The notes beneath the pieces were generated by a model. The model saw only the letters and a list, made by a program, of their open reading frames with translations. It was not told the DNA's origin and did not search any database. The position numbers and the translations under genes were made by a program. DNA of 64,000 nt, taken from CF-13 sp036782775 (GTDB lineage Bacteria; Chloroflexota; Dormibacteria; CF-121). The stretch spans positions 1-64,000 of the forward strand of contig DAIPYJ010000011.1 of assembly GCA_036782775.1 (NCBI GenBank), written 5' to 3'. This document shows, piece by piece, positions 34,360-41,786 of this stretch (the first letter of the stretch is position 1; each line of letters opens with the position of its first letter).

Positions 34360-35847
34360 TTACGCGGTCTGGCTCGCCTCGACGAACGTGTCCGGGCCGC
34401 GGTCAAACGCCTTTGCGCACCCTGGATTGCAGAAGTAATAGGTTGTTCCGTTGTAGTCGCGCTTGGCCGCCGCTGACTGCGTGTCGACGGTCATTCCGCA
34501 CACCGGGTCGGTTGCCTCTGCCATCGTTGGCCTCCTTAGCTCGTGTTCCGTCTCCGTTTGCTCACTGGGTTGAGTCGAGAACCGGTCGGGGTTGGCGGTG
34601 AATCGTTCGCGACAGCGGTCGGAACAGAAGTAAATAGTCTGGGTGCCCCGGGGCAGGCTCGCCGGCGCGAGCGCCCGCTCGACCTGCATCCCACATACCG
34701 GGTCCATCGCGTACCGCGCGCCCCCACCGAGCCGCTCGCGGTTTCGGTACAGCCAGAAGAGCAGCGCGAAAAGGCCCAGGAAAACGAGGTTGAGATACGT
34801 CGTGTAATTCCACTGCAAAGCGGGCTGCACGACCTGGACCGGACGCGACGCCGGCACCAGCCCAGCCCAGGTGAAGAGATATTCGGTTGCCAGCCCGGCC
34901 GCCGCCATCACCAGCCAGAAGGCGCCCAGGAGGCGAAGCGTCAGCGTCCAGCCGTAAAAGCGTCGATAGATAAGAAGGAGCGGAAACGTGATCAGGTCGG
35001 CGAAGATGAAGCTCCCCACGCCGCCGAAGCTGATGCCGCCCTTCCAGAGGGCCGCCGCCAGCGGCACGTTGCCGATCGAGCAGACGAAGCTGATGATGGC
35101 GATCAGCGGCCCGACAATCACGTTTTCGACTGAGGTGGCCACGCCGTGGCCGTGGAAGAAGATCGCGTTCCAGAACGCGTTCGGAACCAGAACGGCAAGG
35201 AAGCCGGCAACCAGGTATCCGGCCACCATCTCCTTGCGCAGCATGACGAGGTCGGCCATCGTATAGCTCGCCGCATCGGCCCAGCCGGCGGGCGAGCGGA
35301 GACGACGACTCAGCGGAACGGTGTGCGGTTGGTCTGCCACGGGCTCGTGGTTGTTGTGACCTACGCTCCGGTCAGATCCACCAACGCCCGCCAGTTTTTG
35401 CCGCGCTCGCTCCACCAGCGCCGGCCGGAAGAAGAACCGGGCAACGAGCGCAAGCAGCGCGATCATGATGATGCCGCCGACGTACTCGCTCACGGCAAAC
35501 TGCCAGCCGATCAAGATCCAGAGCACGAGGCCGAGTTCGATCACCAGGTTGGTCGACGCCAGCATGAACACCATGGCGGTGGTGAAGTCGGCGCCCTTCG
35601 CAAAGAGCGACTTCGCCATCGCGCTCGCGGCATAGGAGCAGGACGAGGATGCGGCGCCGAAGGCGGCGGCGATTCCGAGGGTGCGGGGCCGGTGATCGCC
35701 CATCACCCGCTGCATTTCGGAACGAGAAACGAAGGCCTGGACGGCGCCCGAGAGGCCGAAGCCGAAGATCAGCGGCCACAGGGTATCCCATAACATAAAA
35801 AACGCCATGCGGAGGCTGTCGCCGACGGCACTGAGCACGTGGATCAT
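34360..35847 (-). CDS. ArsP/DUF318-type permease with two C-terminal YHS domains
   Basis: 495 residues from ATG 35847. The N-terminal 370 residues form a permease of the UPF0718/ArsP class: GAASSSCSYAASAMAKSLFAKG and FMLASTNLVIELGLVLW in one half, FVCSIGNVPLAAALWKGG in the other. Two YHS domains follow (MDPVCGMQV with YFCSDRCRERF; TDPVCGMTV with YFCNPGCAKAF). YHS domains bind metals through their Cys pairs. The gene lies 19 bp downstream of csoR, so copper(I) or another soft metal is the expected substrate; ArsP homologs export organoarsenicals. The longer frame to 35925 overlaps csoR and is not used. Confidence 0.88.
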   Translation of the reverse strand: MIHVLSAVGDSLRMAFFMLWDTLWPLIFGFGLSGAVQAFVSRSEMQRVMGDHRPRTLGIAAAFGAASSSCSYAASAMAKSLFAKGADFTTAMVFMLASTNLVIELGLVLWILIGWQFAVSEYVGGIIMIALLALVARFFFRPALVERARQKLAGVGGSDRSVGHNNHEPVADQPHTVPLSRRLRSPAGWADAASYTMADLVMLRKEMVAGYLVAGFLAVLVPNAFWNAIFFHGHGVATSVENVIVGPLIAIISFVCSIGNVPLAAALWKGGISFGGVGSFIFADLITFPLLLIYRRFYGWTLTLRLLGAFWLVMAAAGLATEYLFTWAGLVPASRPVQVVQPALQWNYTTYLNLVFLGLFALLFWLYRNRERLGGGARYAMDPVCGMQVERALAPASLPRGTQTIYFCSDRCRERFTANPDRFSTQPSEQTETEHELRRPTMAEATDPVCGMTVDTQSAAAKRDYNGTTYYFCNPGCAKAFDRGPDTFVEASQTA

Positions 35848-35866
35848 TCGGTGGCCTGGCTCCTGA

Positions 35867-36142
35867 TTACGCCTTCGCGAATCGCTCGACGGCCTTGACC
35901 AGCTCGTCGACCTTCGACTTGTCACCCTGGCGCACCGCCGTGGTCACGCAGCCCTTGATGTGATCCTCGAGCAGGAGGAACGCGACCTGGTCAAGAGCCG
36001 CCTTGACGGCGTTGACCTGGGTGAGGACGTCGATGCAGTAGATGTCTTCGGCGACCATTCGAGAAACCCCCCGAACCTGGCCTTCCACTCTCCCGAGGCG
36101 GGCCAAGAGCGCGTCTTTGTCCTTTCGATAGCCCGGCTTCAT
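35867..36142 (-). CDS. csoR: CsoR-type copper-sensing repressor
   Basis: 91 residues from ATG 36142: ALLARLGRVEGQVRGVSRMV, then DIYCIDVLTQVNAVKAALDQVA, then LEDHIKGCV. With this start the metal ligands fall at C36, H61 and C65, the same numbering as the copper ligands of Mycobacterium tuberculosis CsoR. It is an all-helical tetrameric repressor released from DNA by Cu(I). A G-tract palindrome lies just upstream. It is the first gene of an operon with the YHS-permease. Confidence 0.92.
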   Translation of the reverse strand: MKPGYRKDKDALLARLGRVEGQVRGVSRMVAEDIYCIDVLTQVNAVKAALDQVAFLLLEDHIKGCVTTAVRQGDKSKVDELVKAVERFAKA

Positions 36143-36152
36143 TGGCGCGATT

Positions 36153-36169
36153 ATACCCATTAGGGGTAT
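36153..36169. promoter_or_regulatory. CsoR operator
   Basis: ATACCC (36153-36158) and its reverse complement GGGTAT (36164-36169) flank ATTAG, giving a T-A-C-C-C/G-G-G-G-T-A palindrome of the CsoR/RcnR operator class. It sits 11 bp upstream of the csoR start, so autoregulation is expected. Confidence 0.78.
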
Positions 36170-36310
36170 CCGGTACGTCGCCACCCCGCTGCTGCCCGTG
36201 GAATGTGTAACCCGCACTCGTATCAAATGTGAGGCCCCATCAGGGCCCATTCACAGGGTGCCGTCGCGCGAGGGGACGCGCATGCAATCGAGCAAAAGGA
36301 GGTAACCGCC

Positions 36311-36985
36311 ATGGACCATACCTCCGGCGGACGGACGTTCAATCGGAGTGGAGTTGAGCTTCGACGCGTTGGGCCGCCCGCAGCGGCCTGGCTGACTGCG
36401 CTGGCGGCGTTGGCCTTGTCGGCCGGCTTCGTGATAGGCAGTGCCATCTTCCGGGGCATCACCATCGGTCCCTCGACCGCGACCCGATTGGTCGTGATCC
36501 TGGCCCTGAACGCCATCCTGCTGTTGCTCACGTTCATCGCGGTGCTGCTGGTTCCATGGATTTCTCCTTCCGTCCGGCTCTGGTCCCAGGTCATCCTCAG
36601 CCTGGCGCTAGCCTTCGCCGGGGCGATGCATTTCGTGCTAGCCAGCGCGCATCTGGATGAATCGACCCTGCTTGGCCTCGGATTCTTCGCCGCAGGCGCG
36701 CTGCAGATCGCCCTCGCCGTGGTCGTAATCACCGTGACCTTTGTCAAGCGTCGGCCACCATTCGTCTTCCTGGCGGTGATTGCGCTGAATGCTGCGCTCG
36801 TGTTTCTCTATGCCGTTCACGTCTGGCTCGGTTTCCCCCTGGCGGGCCGACCGACGAGCACGACTCTCGGCGGCCAAGAGGACATCGATCTGCCGGGAAT
36901 CGTGACGAAGCTTGCCGAACTCGTCAGTCTCGTACTCGGCTACGTCTCGCTGGCCTCCTTTCGAACGAGGCGGATGAGCCGTTGA
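36311..36985 (+). CDS. Multi-pass membrane protein
   Basis: 224 residues with about six hydrophobic helices and no recognised family. A strong AAGGAGGTAACCGCC ribosome-binding site precedes ATG 36311. Its C-terminal four-helix portion resembles that of the membrane protein at 32094. It is divergent from csoR, so it may share copper-responsive control through the intervening region, but this is only inferred from position. Confidence 0.7.
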   Translation: MDHTSGGRTFNRSGVELRRVGPPAAAWLTALAALALSAGFVIGSAIFRGITIGPSTATRLVVILALNAILLLLTFIAVLLVPWISPSVRLWSQVILSLALAFAGAMHFVLASAHLDESTLLGLGFFAAGALQIALAVVVITVTFVKRRPPFVFLAVIALNAALVFLYAVHVWLGFPLAGRPTSTTLGGQEDIDLPGIVTKLAELVSLVLGYVSLASFRTRRMSR

Positions 36986-37000
36986 TGCACGCTGTGCCGC

Positions 37001-37282
37001 CTAAGCTCGTTTCCTGCGAGTCGCAACCAGGATGCTGTAGTTCGAAACACAAAGCGGCGTCAGGAAGGTCATCAAGGTTTTGGCTACGACGACGCCATCG
37101 GCATGACCGGCAAGAAACAGGGGCAGCTGGTTGAGCGCCACGAAGATCGAGCCAATCAGCAGCGCGATCGTGATCGTCTTCCTCAGGTGAGCCGGGTAGG
37201 TTACAACGTGAATCGCTTCGTGCCAGCTCGTCCAGCTGGGTGCCGGCAGTCGAACCGTCGAGCAACTTGATTCCGAAGCCAT
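37001..37282 (-). CDS. NrtS-like small membrane protein
   Basis: 93 residues with two hydrophobic helices. The pattern LRKTITIALLIGSIFVALNQ, then TLMTFLTPLCVSNYSIL, matches the NrtS family, small proteins reported to take part in nitrate/nitrite transport in other bacteria. A good ribosome-binding site (AGGAGAAG) precedes ATG 37282. It is a single gene with no nitrate-assimilation neighbours, so its substrate here is uncertain. Confidence 0.75.
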   Translation of the reverse strand: MASESSCSTVRLPAPSWTSWHEAIHVVTYPAHLRKTITIALLIGSIFVALNQLPLFLAGHADGVVVAKTLMTFLTPLCVSNYSILVATRRKRA

Positions 37283-37384
37283 CTCACTTCTCCTATCGCC
37301 CCCTGGGGGAGCAGTTCTGATGCCTTCACGGTAGTGGTAGGAGGGCGGCGTTACATCCGTACCCGTACTGAATTCTCGAGCGGG

Positions 37385-38437
37385 CTAAATGCCGAGATCG
37401 CCAGCTCGGCGAGCGAGCTCAACCCGGGATTGGACCCCTAACTTGTGGTAGGCACTGGCCAAATGGCTTTCGACGGTGCGCTCACTGATATGGAGATGCA
37501 TGGCAATGGCTCCCGCCGTTTCGCCCCCGACGGCCAGCCGAACGACCTCGCGCTCCCGGACGGTTAGCGCCTCTGGACCGACGCCAAAAGCCCGGCCGCG
37601 GCGTCGGCGCCGACCGCCAGCCAGAAAGGTCTCAACCTCGCGCAAGACGGGCTCAGCCTCACCGACCCAGGGCACGTGGTCAACTCCAGGCAACTCAACG
37701 AGTTTGGCGCCAGGAATGCGCGATGCCAGGTATCTGGCGTTGGCAACGTCAAACCAACGCTCGTCGGTTCGATGCAGGACCAACGTTGGCACCTGAATTT
37801 GTGGGAGCAGGTTCCTTACGTCGATTTGCGAGTTCATTCGCACCAGCGCTGCAGCCATTCCTGGGCTCGCCGCGCCCCGGAGATAGCGAGCCCACCATTT
37901 TCTGTACCGCTCTTCTTTGAGCGCCGTCGGATTGTGCTGAATCCACCACTCTCCCGTCTGCCATGCGCGGTCGATGCCCGCCAGAAAATCCTGAAATTGT
38001 TCCAGGGTGCGTCCCCATGGGTAGTCATCAGCCTGCAGCCAACGCGCGTAGGAACCGTAGACGACGAGTGCCGAGGTCCGGCTTGGGAAAGTTCGGGCGA
38101 AGGTAATCGAGAGTGGTCCCCCTTCCGAAATTCCAAACAAGGCGGTGTGCTGGGACCCGACCGCATCCAGGACGGCCCGCATGTCGTCCATCCGTTCCGC
38201 CAGGCTCGGCGGCTCGGCCACCGGATCTGAGAGTCCGGTCCCTCGCTTGTCGAACAGAATTAGACGGCTGAAGCTCGCCAGCCGGTTTAGGAACTGGGCC
38301 AGGTGCGGCTCTTCCCAGGCGATGTCCAGGTGCGAAACAAAACCATGCACAAGAAGCAGATCGATTGGGCCCTCCCCGATGACTTGATAGGCGACGCTCA
38401 GCGCTCCGCTCTTGGCGTATCTCGTCTCAACTGGCAT
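37385..38437 (-). CDS. Alpha/beta hydrolase-LuxR HTH fusion
   Basis: 350 residues. An alpha/beta hydrolase domain (1-270) has an oxyanion segment LLLVHGFVSH, nucleophile elbow GISEGG (Ser near 104) and catalytic His in GVDHVPW. After a basic linker (GGRRRRRGRAFG), a LuxR-type HTH follows: LTVREREVVRLAVGGETAGA with SERTVESHLASAYHKLGV. It could be a transcription factor whose hydrolase domain senses or hydrolyses its ligand. It lies 15 bp downstream of the HxlR gene in the same direction. Confidence 0.9.
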   Translation of the reverse strand: MPVETRYAKSGALSVAYQVIGEGPIDLLLVHGFVSHLDIAWEEPHLAQFLNRLASFSRLILFDKRGTGLSDPVAEPPSLAERMDDMRAVLDAVGSQHTALFGISEGGPLSITFARTFPSRTSALVVYGSYARWLQADDYPWGRTLEQFQDFLAGIDRAWQTGEWWIQHNPTALKEERYRKWWARYLRGAASPGMAAALVRMNSQIDVRNLLPQIQVPTLVLHRTDERWFDVANARYLASRIPGAKLVELPGVDHVPWVGEAEPVLREVETFLAGGRRRRRGRAFGVGPEALTVREREVVRLAVGGETAGAIAMHLHISERTVESHLASAYHKLGVQSRVELARRAGDLGI

Positions 38438-38452
38438 ATGGGGGCAAACGCC

Positions 38453-39136
38453 CTACGCGCGTGAGGCGGTAACCGGGCGAATGCGGGCAAAAGCGCTCAA
38501 GGGCGCCCATCTTGGGAGGGCTTGAGCAACCGCCGGCATTCCTTCGAGTCGAATCAAACCTCGGCCAAGAGCGTCCTGCCAGGAGATCAATCCGGCGTGC
38601 CACCTGGTGAGCCATTCGGCGGTCGTGGTCACCACCAGATCTTCATCGAATCCAGGTGGCTTCAAACAGACCTCGGCCTCAGGACGCTGGAAAACCACCC
38701 AATACCGCTCTCTTTTCCGTCCGGTTAGGTCGAAGCGCACCGTACGGCGTTGGCGCGGAAGCGACTCCGGCGACGCCAGGCGGCAGATGGCCCAGAGGAC
38801 GACGAAGGCATCGTAGTCGCCCGACCCAAGTTCGATCCAGCGCGCGCCCCAGGCGCCGAGGGCCATGGTGACTTCCTTCAGCTCCTGCCCGGCCGGCGTC
38901 AGAAAGTAGAGGTGCCCACGCCCATCCGGGTTCGGCCGCATCTCGACAACACCCAGCCGGCTGAGTTCTCTGAGCCGCCGGGTCAGGAGCGTACGGGACA
39001 TTCTCGGCACCCCCTCAGCAATGGCGTTGAAGGAATGGCACCCGAGCATCAGGTTTCGAACGATCAACGGCGTCCAGCGTTCGGCGAAGATCGCCGCGCC
39101 GCGCGCGATCGGACAGTACTGGTTGTATTCCGTCAC
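38453..39136 (-). CDS. HxlR-family transcriptional regulator
   Basis: About 227 residues from GTG 39136. The N-terminal 100 residues are an HxlR winged helix: YNQYCPIARGAAIFAERWTP, LTRRLRELSRLGVVEMRPN and TPAGQEL. The redox-active Cys near the start (YC-P-I) is a family hallmark. The C-terminal half is an SCP2-like ligand pocket extension often seen in longer HxlR proteins. It is divergent from the FAD oxidoreductase, so it probably regulates that gene. A longer frame to 39430 overlaps the oxidoreductase and is rejected. Confidence 0.87.
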   Translation of the reverse strand: MTEYNQYCPIARGAAIFAERWTPLIVRNLMLGCHSFNAIAEGVPRMSRTLLTRRLRELSRLGVVEMRPNPDGRGHLYFLTPAGQELKEVTMALGAWGARWIELGSGDYDAFVVLWAICRLASPESLPRQRRTVRFDLTGRKRERYWVVFQRPEAEVCLKPPGFDEDLVVTTTAEWLTRWHAGLISWQDALGRGLIRLEGMPAVAQALPRWAPLSAFARIRPVTASRA

Positions 39137-39220
39137 GCCTTCAGTTTCGCATGGCTGGATCGAAACGCAAGTACATTTTTCGTCCTTGCCATTCGGCCAG
39201 CCATTGTCCAGACTGACGGC
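39137..39220. promoter_or_regulatory. Divergent promoter with short inverted repeat
   Basis: GTTTCG and CGAAAC flank an 11-12 bp spacer near 39145-39168, between the HxlR regulator and the FAD oxidoreductase. This is a plausible but unproven HxlR site. Confidence 0.4.
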
Positions 39221-40591
39221 GTGCTTACCACGCCGACCTTGGCCGAGTTTACCGGTCGCCTGATCGGACAGCAAGACCCTGACTACGATTCCGCCCGGCG
39301 AATCTGGAACGATGCGATCGACCGGCGGCCGTTGCTGATCGCGCAGTGCGCTAATAGCGACGACGCAGCCCGAGCGCTGGCCTTTACGCGAAAGGAGGGG
39401 CTCCCAATCAGCGTCCGCGGTGGCGGGCATAATGTGGCAGGCTCAGCGCTCTGCGACGACGGAATCGTTGTTGACTTCTCGGCGTTGCGGAAGGTGGAGG
39501 TCGATCCACAACTGCGAGTCGCACGGGTGCAGCCGGGGGCTTTGTGGAGTGATCTGGATAGTGCCACTCAGGCACACGGACTGGCCACGCCGGCCGGCAT
39601 CGTAACCCACACCGGTGTCGCGGGACTCACTGTGGGAGGAGGCTTCGGCTGGTTGAGCCGGCGCTGGGGCCTATCTTCCGACAACCTGGTGGGAGCTCAG
39701 GTCCTGCTTGCCGACGGTACTCGGTTGCATGCGAGCGCTGACGAGAATTCAGACCTCTTCTGGGCGATTTCCGGAGGCGGAGGCAACTTCGGCATCGTCA
39801 CGGAGTTCGAGTTCCGGCTCCATCCGCTTGGAAAGGAAGTCCTGGCGGGTCCCTTGCTTTATCGCCCTGACCAAGCCCGTGAGGTCCTCGCCTTCTATCG
39901 CGAGTTTATCGCCAGCGCTCCCGATGAGCTCGCTGTGTATCTCAACCTTCGAACGGCGCCCCCGTTCGATTGGGTGCCACCCGACGTACGAGGCACGAAC
40001 GTGCTGATCGTCATTCCGTTCTATTCCGGTGACCTCGACCGCGGTGAAGCACTCCTCGAACCGCTGCGCCGCTTCAGGCCGCCCGTGGCAGACCTGGTTC
40101 GCCGCCAGCCCTACCTGACTCATCAAGGCTTCTTGGACGCGAGCGTCCCCCACCACTGGGGCTACTACTGGAAGTCGCACTACCTTCCTCCGCTGAGTGA
40201 CGGTGCCATTGATGTCTTGCTGAGCCGTGCATGGCAAAAGACGTCACCCTCGTCCTACACGCTCCTCTTTCACATGGGCGGTGCGATCGCCCGGCGTCCT
40301 GCAGACTTCTCCGCGGCGGGCGGACGCGATGCCGCTCATGCCATCAACATCAACGCTGCCTGGTCCCAGGGCGGCCCACAGCACCCAGACATTGGCTGGT
40401 GTCGCGAGTTCTTCGGGGCGATGGAACCACACGCCACCGGCAGCGTTTATGTGAATTTCCTGCACAATGATGAAGGCGAGTCGCGGATCCGTGCCGCCTA
40501 CGGCGACCGGTATGACCGACTCGCTCGGATCAAGGCACGTTACGACCCGGATAACGTCTTCCGTTCGAATCAGAACATCAAGCCGGCTTGA
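39221..40591 (+). CDS. FAD-dependent oxidoreductase (berberine bridge / PCMH type)
   Basis: 456 residues from GTG 39221. An FAD-binding PCMH domain contains VRGGGHNVAG with His70, the residue that binds FAD covalently (8-alpha-histidyl), and GVAGLTVGGGFGWLSRRWG. The second, Cys-type linkage seen in bicovalent members is absent because the position is not Cys. The C-terminal BBE motif YGDRYDRLARIKARYDPDNVF is intact. Such enzymes oxidise alcohols, sugars or alkaloid-like substrates with oxygen. The substrate is unknown. It is divergent from HxlR and likely under its control. Confidence 0.9.
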   Translation: MLTTPTLAEFTGRLIGQQDPDYDSARRIWNDAIDRRPLLIAQCANSDDAARALAFTRKEGLPISVRGGGHNVAGSALCDDGIVVDFSALRKVEVDPQLRVARVQPGALWSDLDSATQAHGLATPAGIVTHTGVAGLTVGGGFGWLSRRWGLSSDNLVGAQVLLADGTRLHASADENSDLFWAISGGGGNFGIVTEFEFRLHPLGKEVLAGPLLYRPDQAREVLAFYREFIASAPDELAVYLNLRTAPPFDWVPPDVRGTNVLIVIPFYSGDLDRGEALLEPLRRFRPPVADLVRRQPYLTHQGFLDASVPHHWGYYWKSHYLPPLSDGAIDVLLSRAWQKTSPSSYTLLFHMGGAIARRPADFSAAGGRDAAHAININAAWSQGGPQHPDIGWCREFFGAMEPHATGSVYVNFLHNDEGESRIRAAYGDRYDRLARIKARYDPDNVFRSNQNIKPA

Positions 40592-40604
40592 AGCTCGCCA
40601 CGGA

Positions 40605-40778
40605 TCAGCCGACGGGGAGTTCCTCCAGCAGCCGCTTCCGCAATTCATGCAGCGGCTCATCCGCTCCCGGCACGACGTCATAGGTCCACCGCTTGTGGAA
40701 CTCGACGGCGTTGTCCGGATCAATGACTAATAGGTGAAGCCGTCAACGCCTTCGACGGTTGGGTGGGGCTCAACCTGC
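40605..40778 (-). pseudogene. Frameshifted 3' remnant of an unknown gene
   Basis: Translating the minus strand gives VEPHPTVEGVDGFTY, then after a one-base shift near 40733 a second piece LVIDPDNAVEFHKRWTYDV and a C-terminus DEPLHELRKRLLEELPVG with a TGA stop at 40605-40607. Both pieces are protein-like and would join into one C-terminal domain, so this looks like a decayed gene end. The family is not recognised. Confidence 0.4.
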
Positions 40779-40907
40779 ACCGTTCGAAGCCTCGGCGACG
40801 ACGGTGATGTCCCGCTCAAGTCCGAGACGGGTAGCGAGCAGTAACCGAATGTCTGCCTGATCATCGACGATAAGAACCTTGCTCAGCCGCTTTTCGGTTT
40901 CCAGCAC
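40770..40907 (-). pseudogene. Truncated response-regulator receiver
   Basis: From GTG 40907 the frame encodes LSKVLIVDDQADIRLLLATR and AEASNGAG before a TGA. This is the first 45 residues of a NarL/CheY-type receiver, lost before the phospho-acceptor Asp. It is non-functional as a receiver. It appears fused by deletion to the unknown remnant downstream. Confidence 0.6.
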
Positions 40908-41000
40908 CTCACCGTCCCGTGTCAGCGTAGCAGCGAGACTTCCGCGGATTTCTGAAAGGTCTTTTGTCGCCTATCGGGGCGAACCTACACACACCAGCAA

Positions 41001-41207
41001 TTAGCTGCGGGCTTGGCGCAACTTCTGTGTCTGGCGGATAGCGTCACGAAATTCAACGATCATCTCTTGATACGCCGTCACCTCAAGAGCCGCCACCGTC
41101 TGACCAGCGGCGACGAGCCGGCCTTTGATGGCGACGGACGCGAAGTAGGCGCCGTTGTAGTACGGCAGCAGATTCTCGAACTTGAACGCGGGATCGCCCC
41201 TAGCCAT
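41001..41207 (-). CDS. Small protein overlapping the seleno-peroxiredoxin gene
   Basis: 68 residues: an N-terminal stretch GDPAFKFENLLPYYNGAYFA then a helical tail VTAYQEMIVEFRDAIRQTQK. ATG 41207 overlaps the stop of the peroxiredoxin-like gene by 8 bp, and GGAAG lies upstream, so the two are probably coupled. The family is not recognised. It could be an accessory or partner protein of the redox enzyme; that is inferred from position only. Confidence 0.5.
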   Translation of the reverse strand: MARGDPAFKFENLLPYYNGAYFASVAIKGRLVAAGQTVAALEVTAYQEMIVEFRDAIRQTQKLRQARS

Positions 41208-41658
41208 GGCTGAGCGCTTCCAGGACCACCGCATCTTTGGGCCGATCAGCGAAATCTCTGCCTTCGTATACATAGCGGATGAGGCCCGTCTGATCGGCAA
41301 GCACCAGCGCGGGCTTCGAGATCCGACCCGAGGAATCCCACAGCCCGAACCGCTTGATGACAACCTCACCCTCGGGATCACTCAAGAGGTCAAATGGCAG
41401 AAGGAGTTTGTCGATCATGGCTTGGTTCTGCTCTGGCGAATCGACCGAGATCCCGTAGATCCGGATTTGCCGCTTTTGAAACTCTTCCCATTTCCTGGCG
41501 AAGCTGACCAGCTGCCCATTGCAGTAGGGTCACCAATCACCCCGATAGAAGATCACCAGGTTCGGCCCTGCAGGATCGGGCAATGACCTCTCAGATCCAG
41601 ACTGATCTTGGAGGACAAAGGTCGGCAGACGGCTTCCAGCAGAAAGGCCAGGCGACAT
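41200..41658 (-). CDS. Peroxiredoxin-like selenoprotein (in-frame UGA at 41532-41530)
   Basis: 152 residues if UGA is read as selenocysteine. ATG 41658 starts SPGLSAGSRLPTFVLQDQSG, followed by the strand LVIFYRGDW, then U43-P44-Y45-C46 and NGQLVSFARKWEEF. This is the AhpC/TSA (peroxiredoxin-like) fold, where Cys homologs read YRGxWCPYC. The rest (RIYGISVDSPEQNQA, PFDLLSDPEGEVVIKRFGLW, PALVLADQTGLIRYVYEGRD) continues without a break to TAG 41202-41200, with the domain complete. The UGA is the only stop and falls on the catalytic Cys position. A hairpin with a GGUC loop follows. Likely function: thiol-dependent reduction of peroxides or disulfides. It is divergent from a second UGA-containing redox gene. 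Conventional gene callers would start it at 41418 and lose the active site. Confidence 0.85.
41497..41529 (-). promoter_or_regulatory. Candidate bacterial SECIS element (peroxiredoxin)
   Basis: Immediately after the UGA, AGCU (41513-41510) pairs with AGCU (41505-41502) around the loop GGUC (41509-41506). The flanking GGG (41517-41515) can pair with C-CC in CGCC (41500-41497) with a bulge. The GGU of the loop is 21-23 nt after the UGA, close to the position in the Escherichia coli fdhF SECIS, whose loop also contains GGUC. Confidence 0.65.
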
Positions 41659-41786
41659 CGTCTTCGAGCATATCGGAGGCCACGCTCTTCATCCGGCCTT
41701 CACGTGGCCTTTAACGTTGGGACAGGCTGAGCGCTCAGACTCAGGGTAACGTCGTCCTGTAGTTGTGTACCGTGAAGACTGGCTCA
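41659..41786. promoter_or_regulatory. Shared divergent promoter of two selenoprotein genes, with palindrome
   Basis: A 128-bp gap between the two UGA-containing redox genes. It contains CTGAGCGCTCAG at 41727-41738, a perfect 12-bp palindrome, a plausible binding site for a dimeric regulator acting on both genes. No -35/-10 boxes were assigned with confidence. Confidence 0.45.

Larger units (their letters stand above)
40592..41000. other. Region of decayed gene fragments
   Basis: About 400 bp without an intact gene. On the minus strand it holds the two fragments listed separately: the end of an unknown gene and the start of a receiver domain. Nothing else is evident. Confidence 0.6.

Noticed and set aside
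38750..39220. N-terminal extension of the FAD oxidoreductase to 38750
   Set aside because: The extension is antisense to the HxlR DNA-binding domain and is Arg-rich without domain features.
39137..39430. N-terminal extension of the HxlR regulator to 39430
   Set aside because: It would overlap the FAD oxidoreductase start region antisense; the extension has no homology and the HxlR domain starts at 39136.
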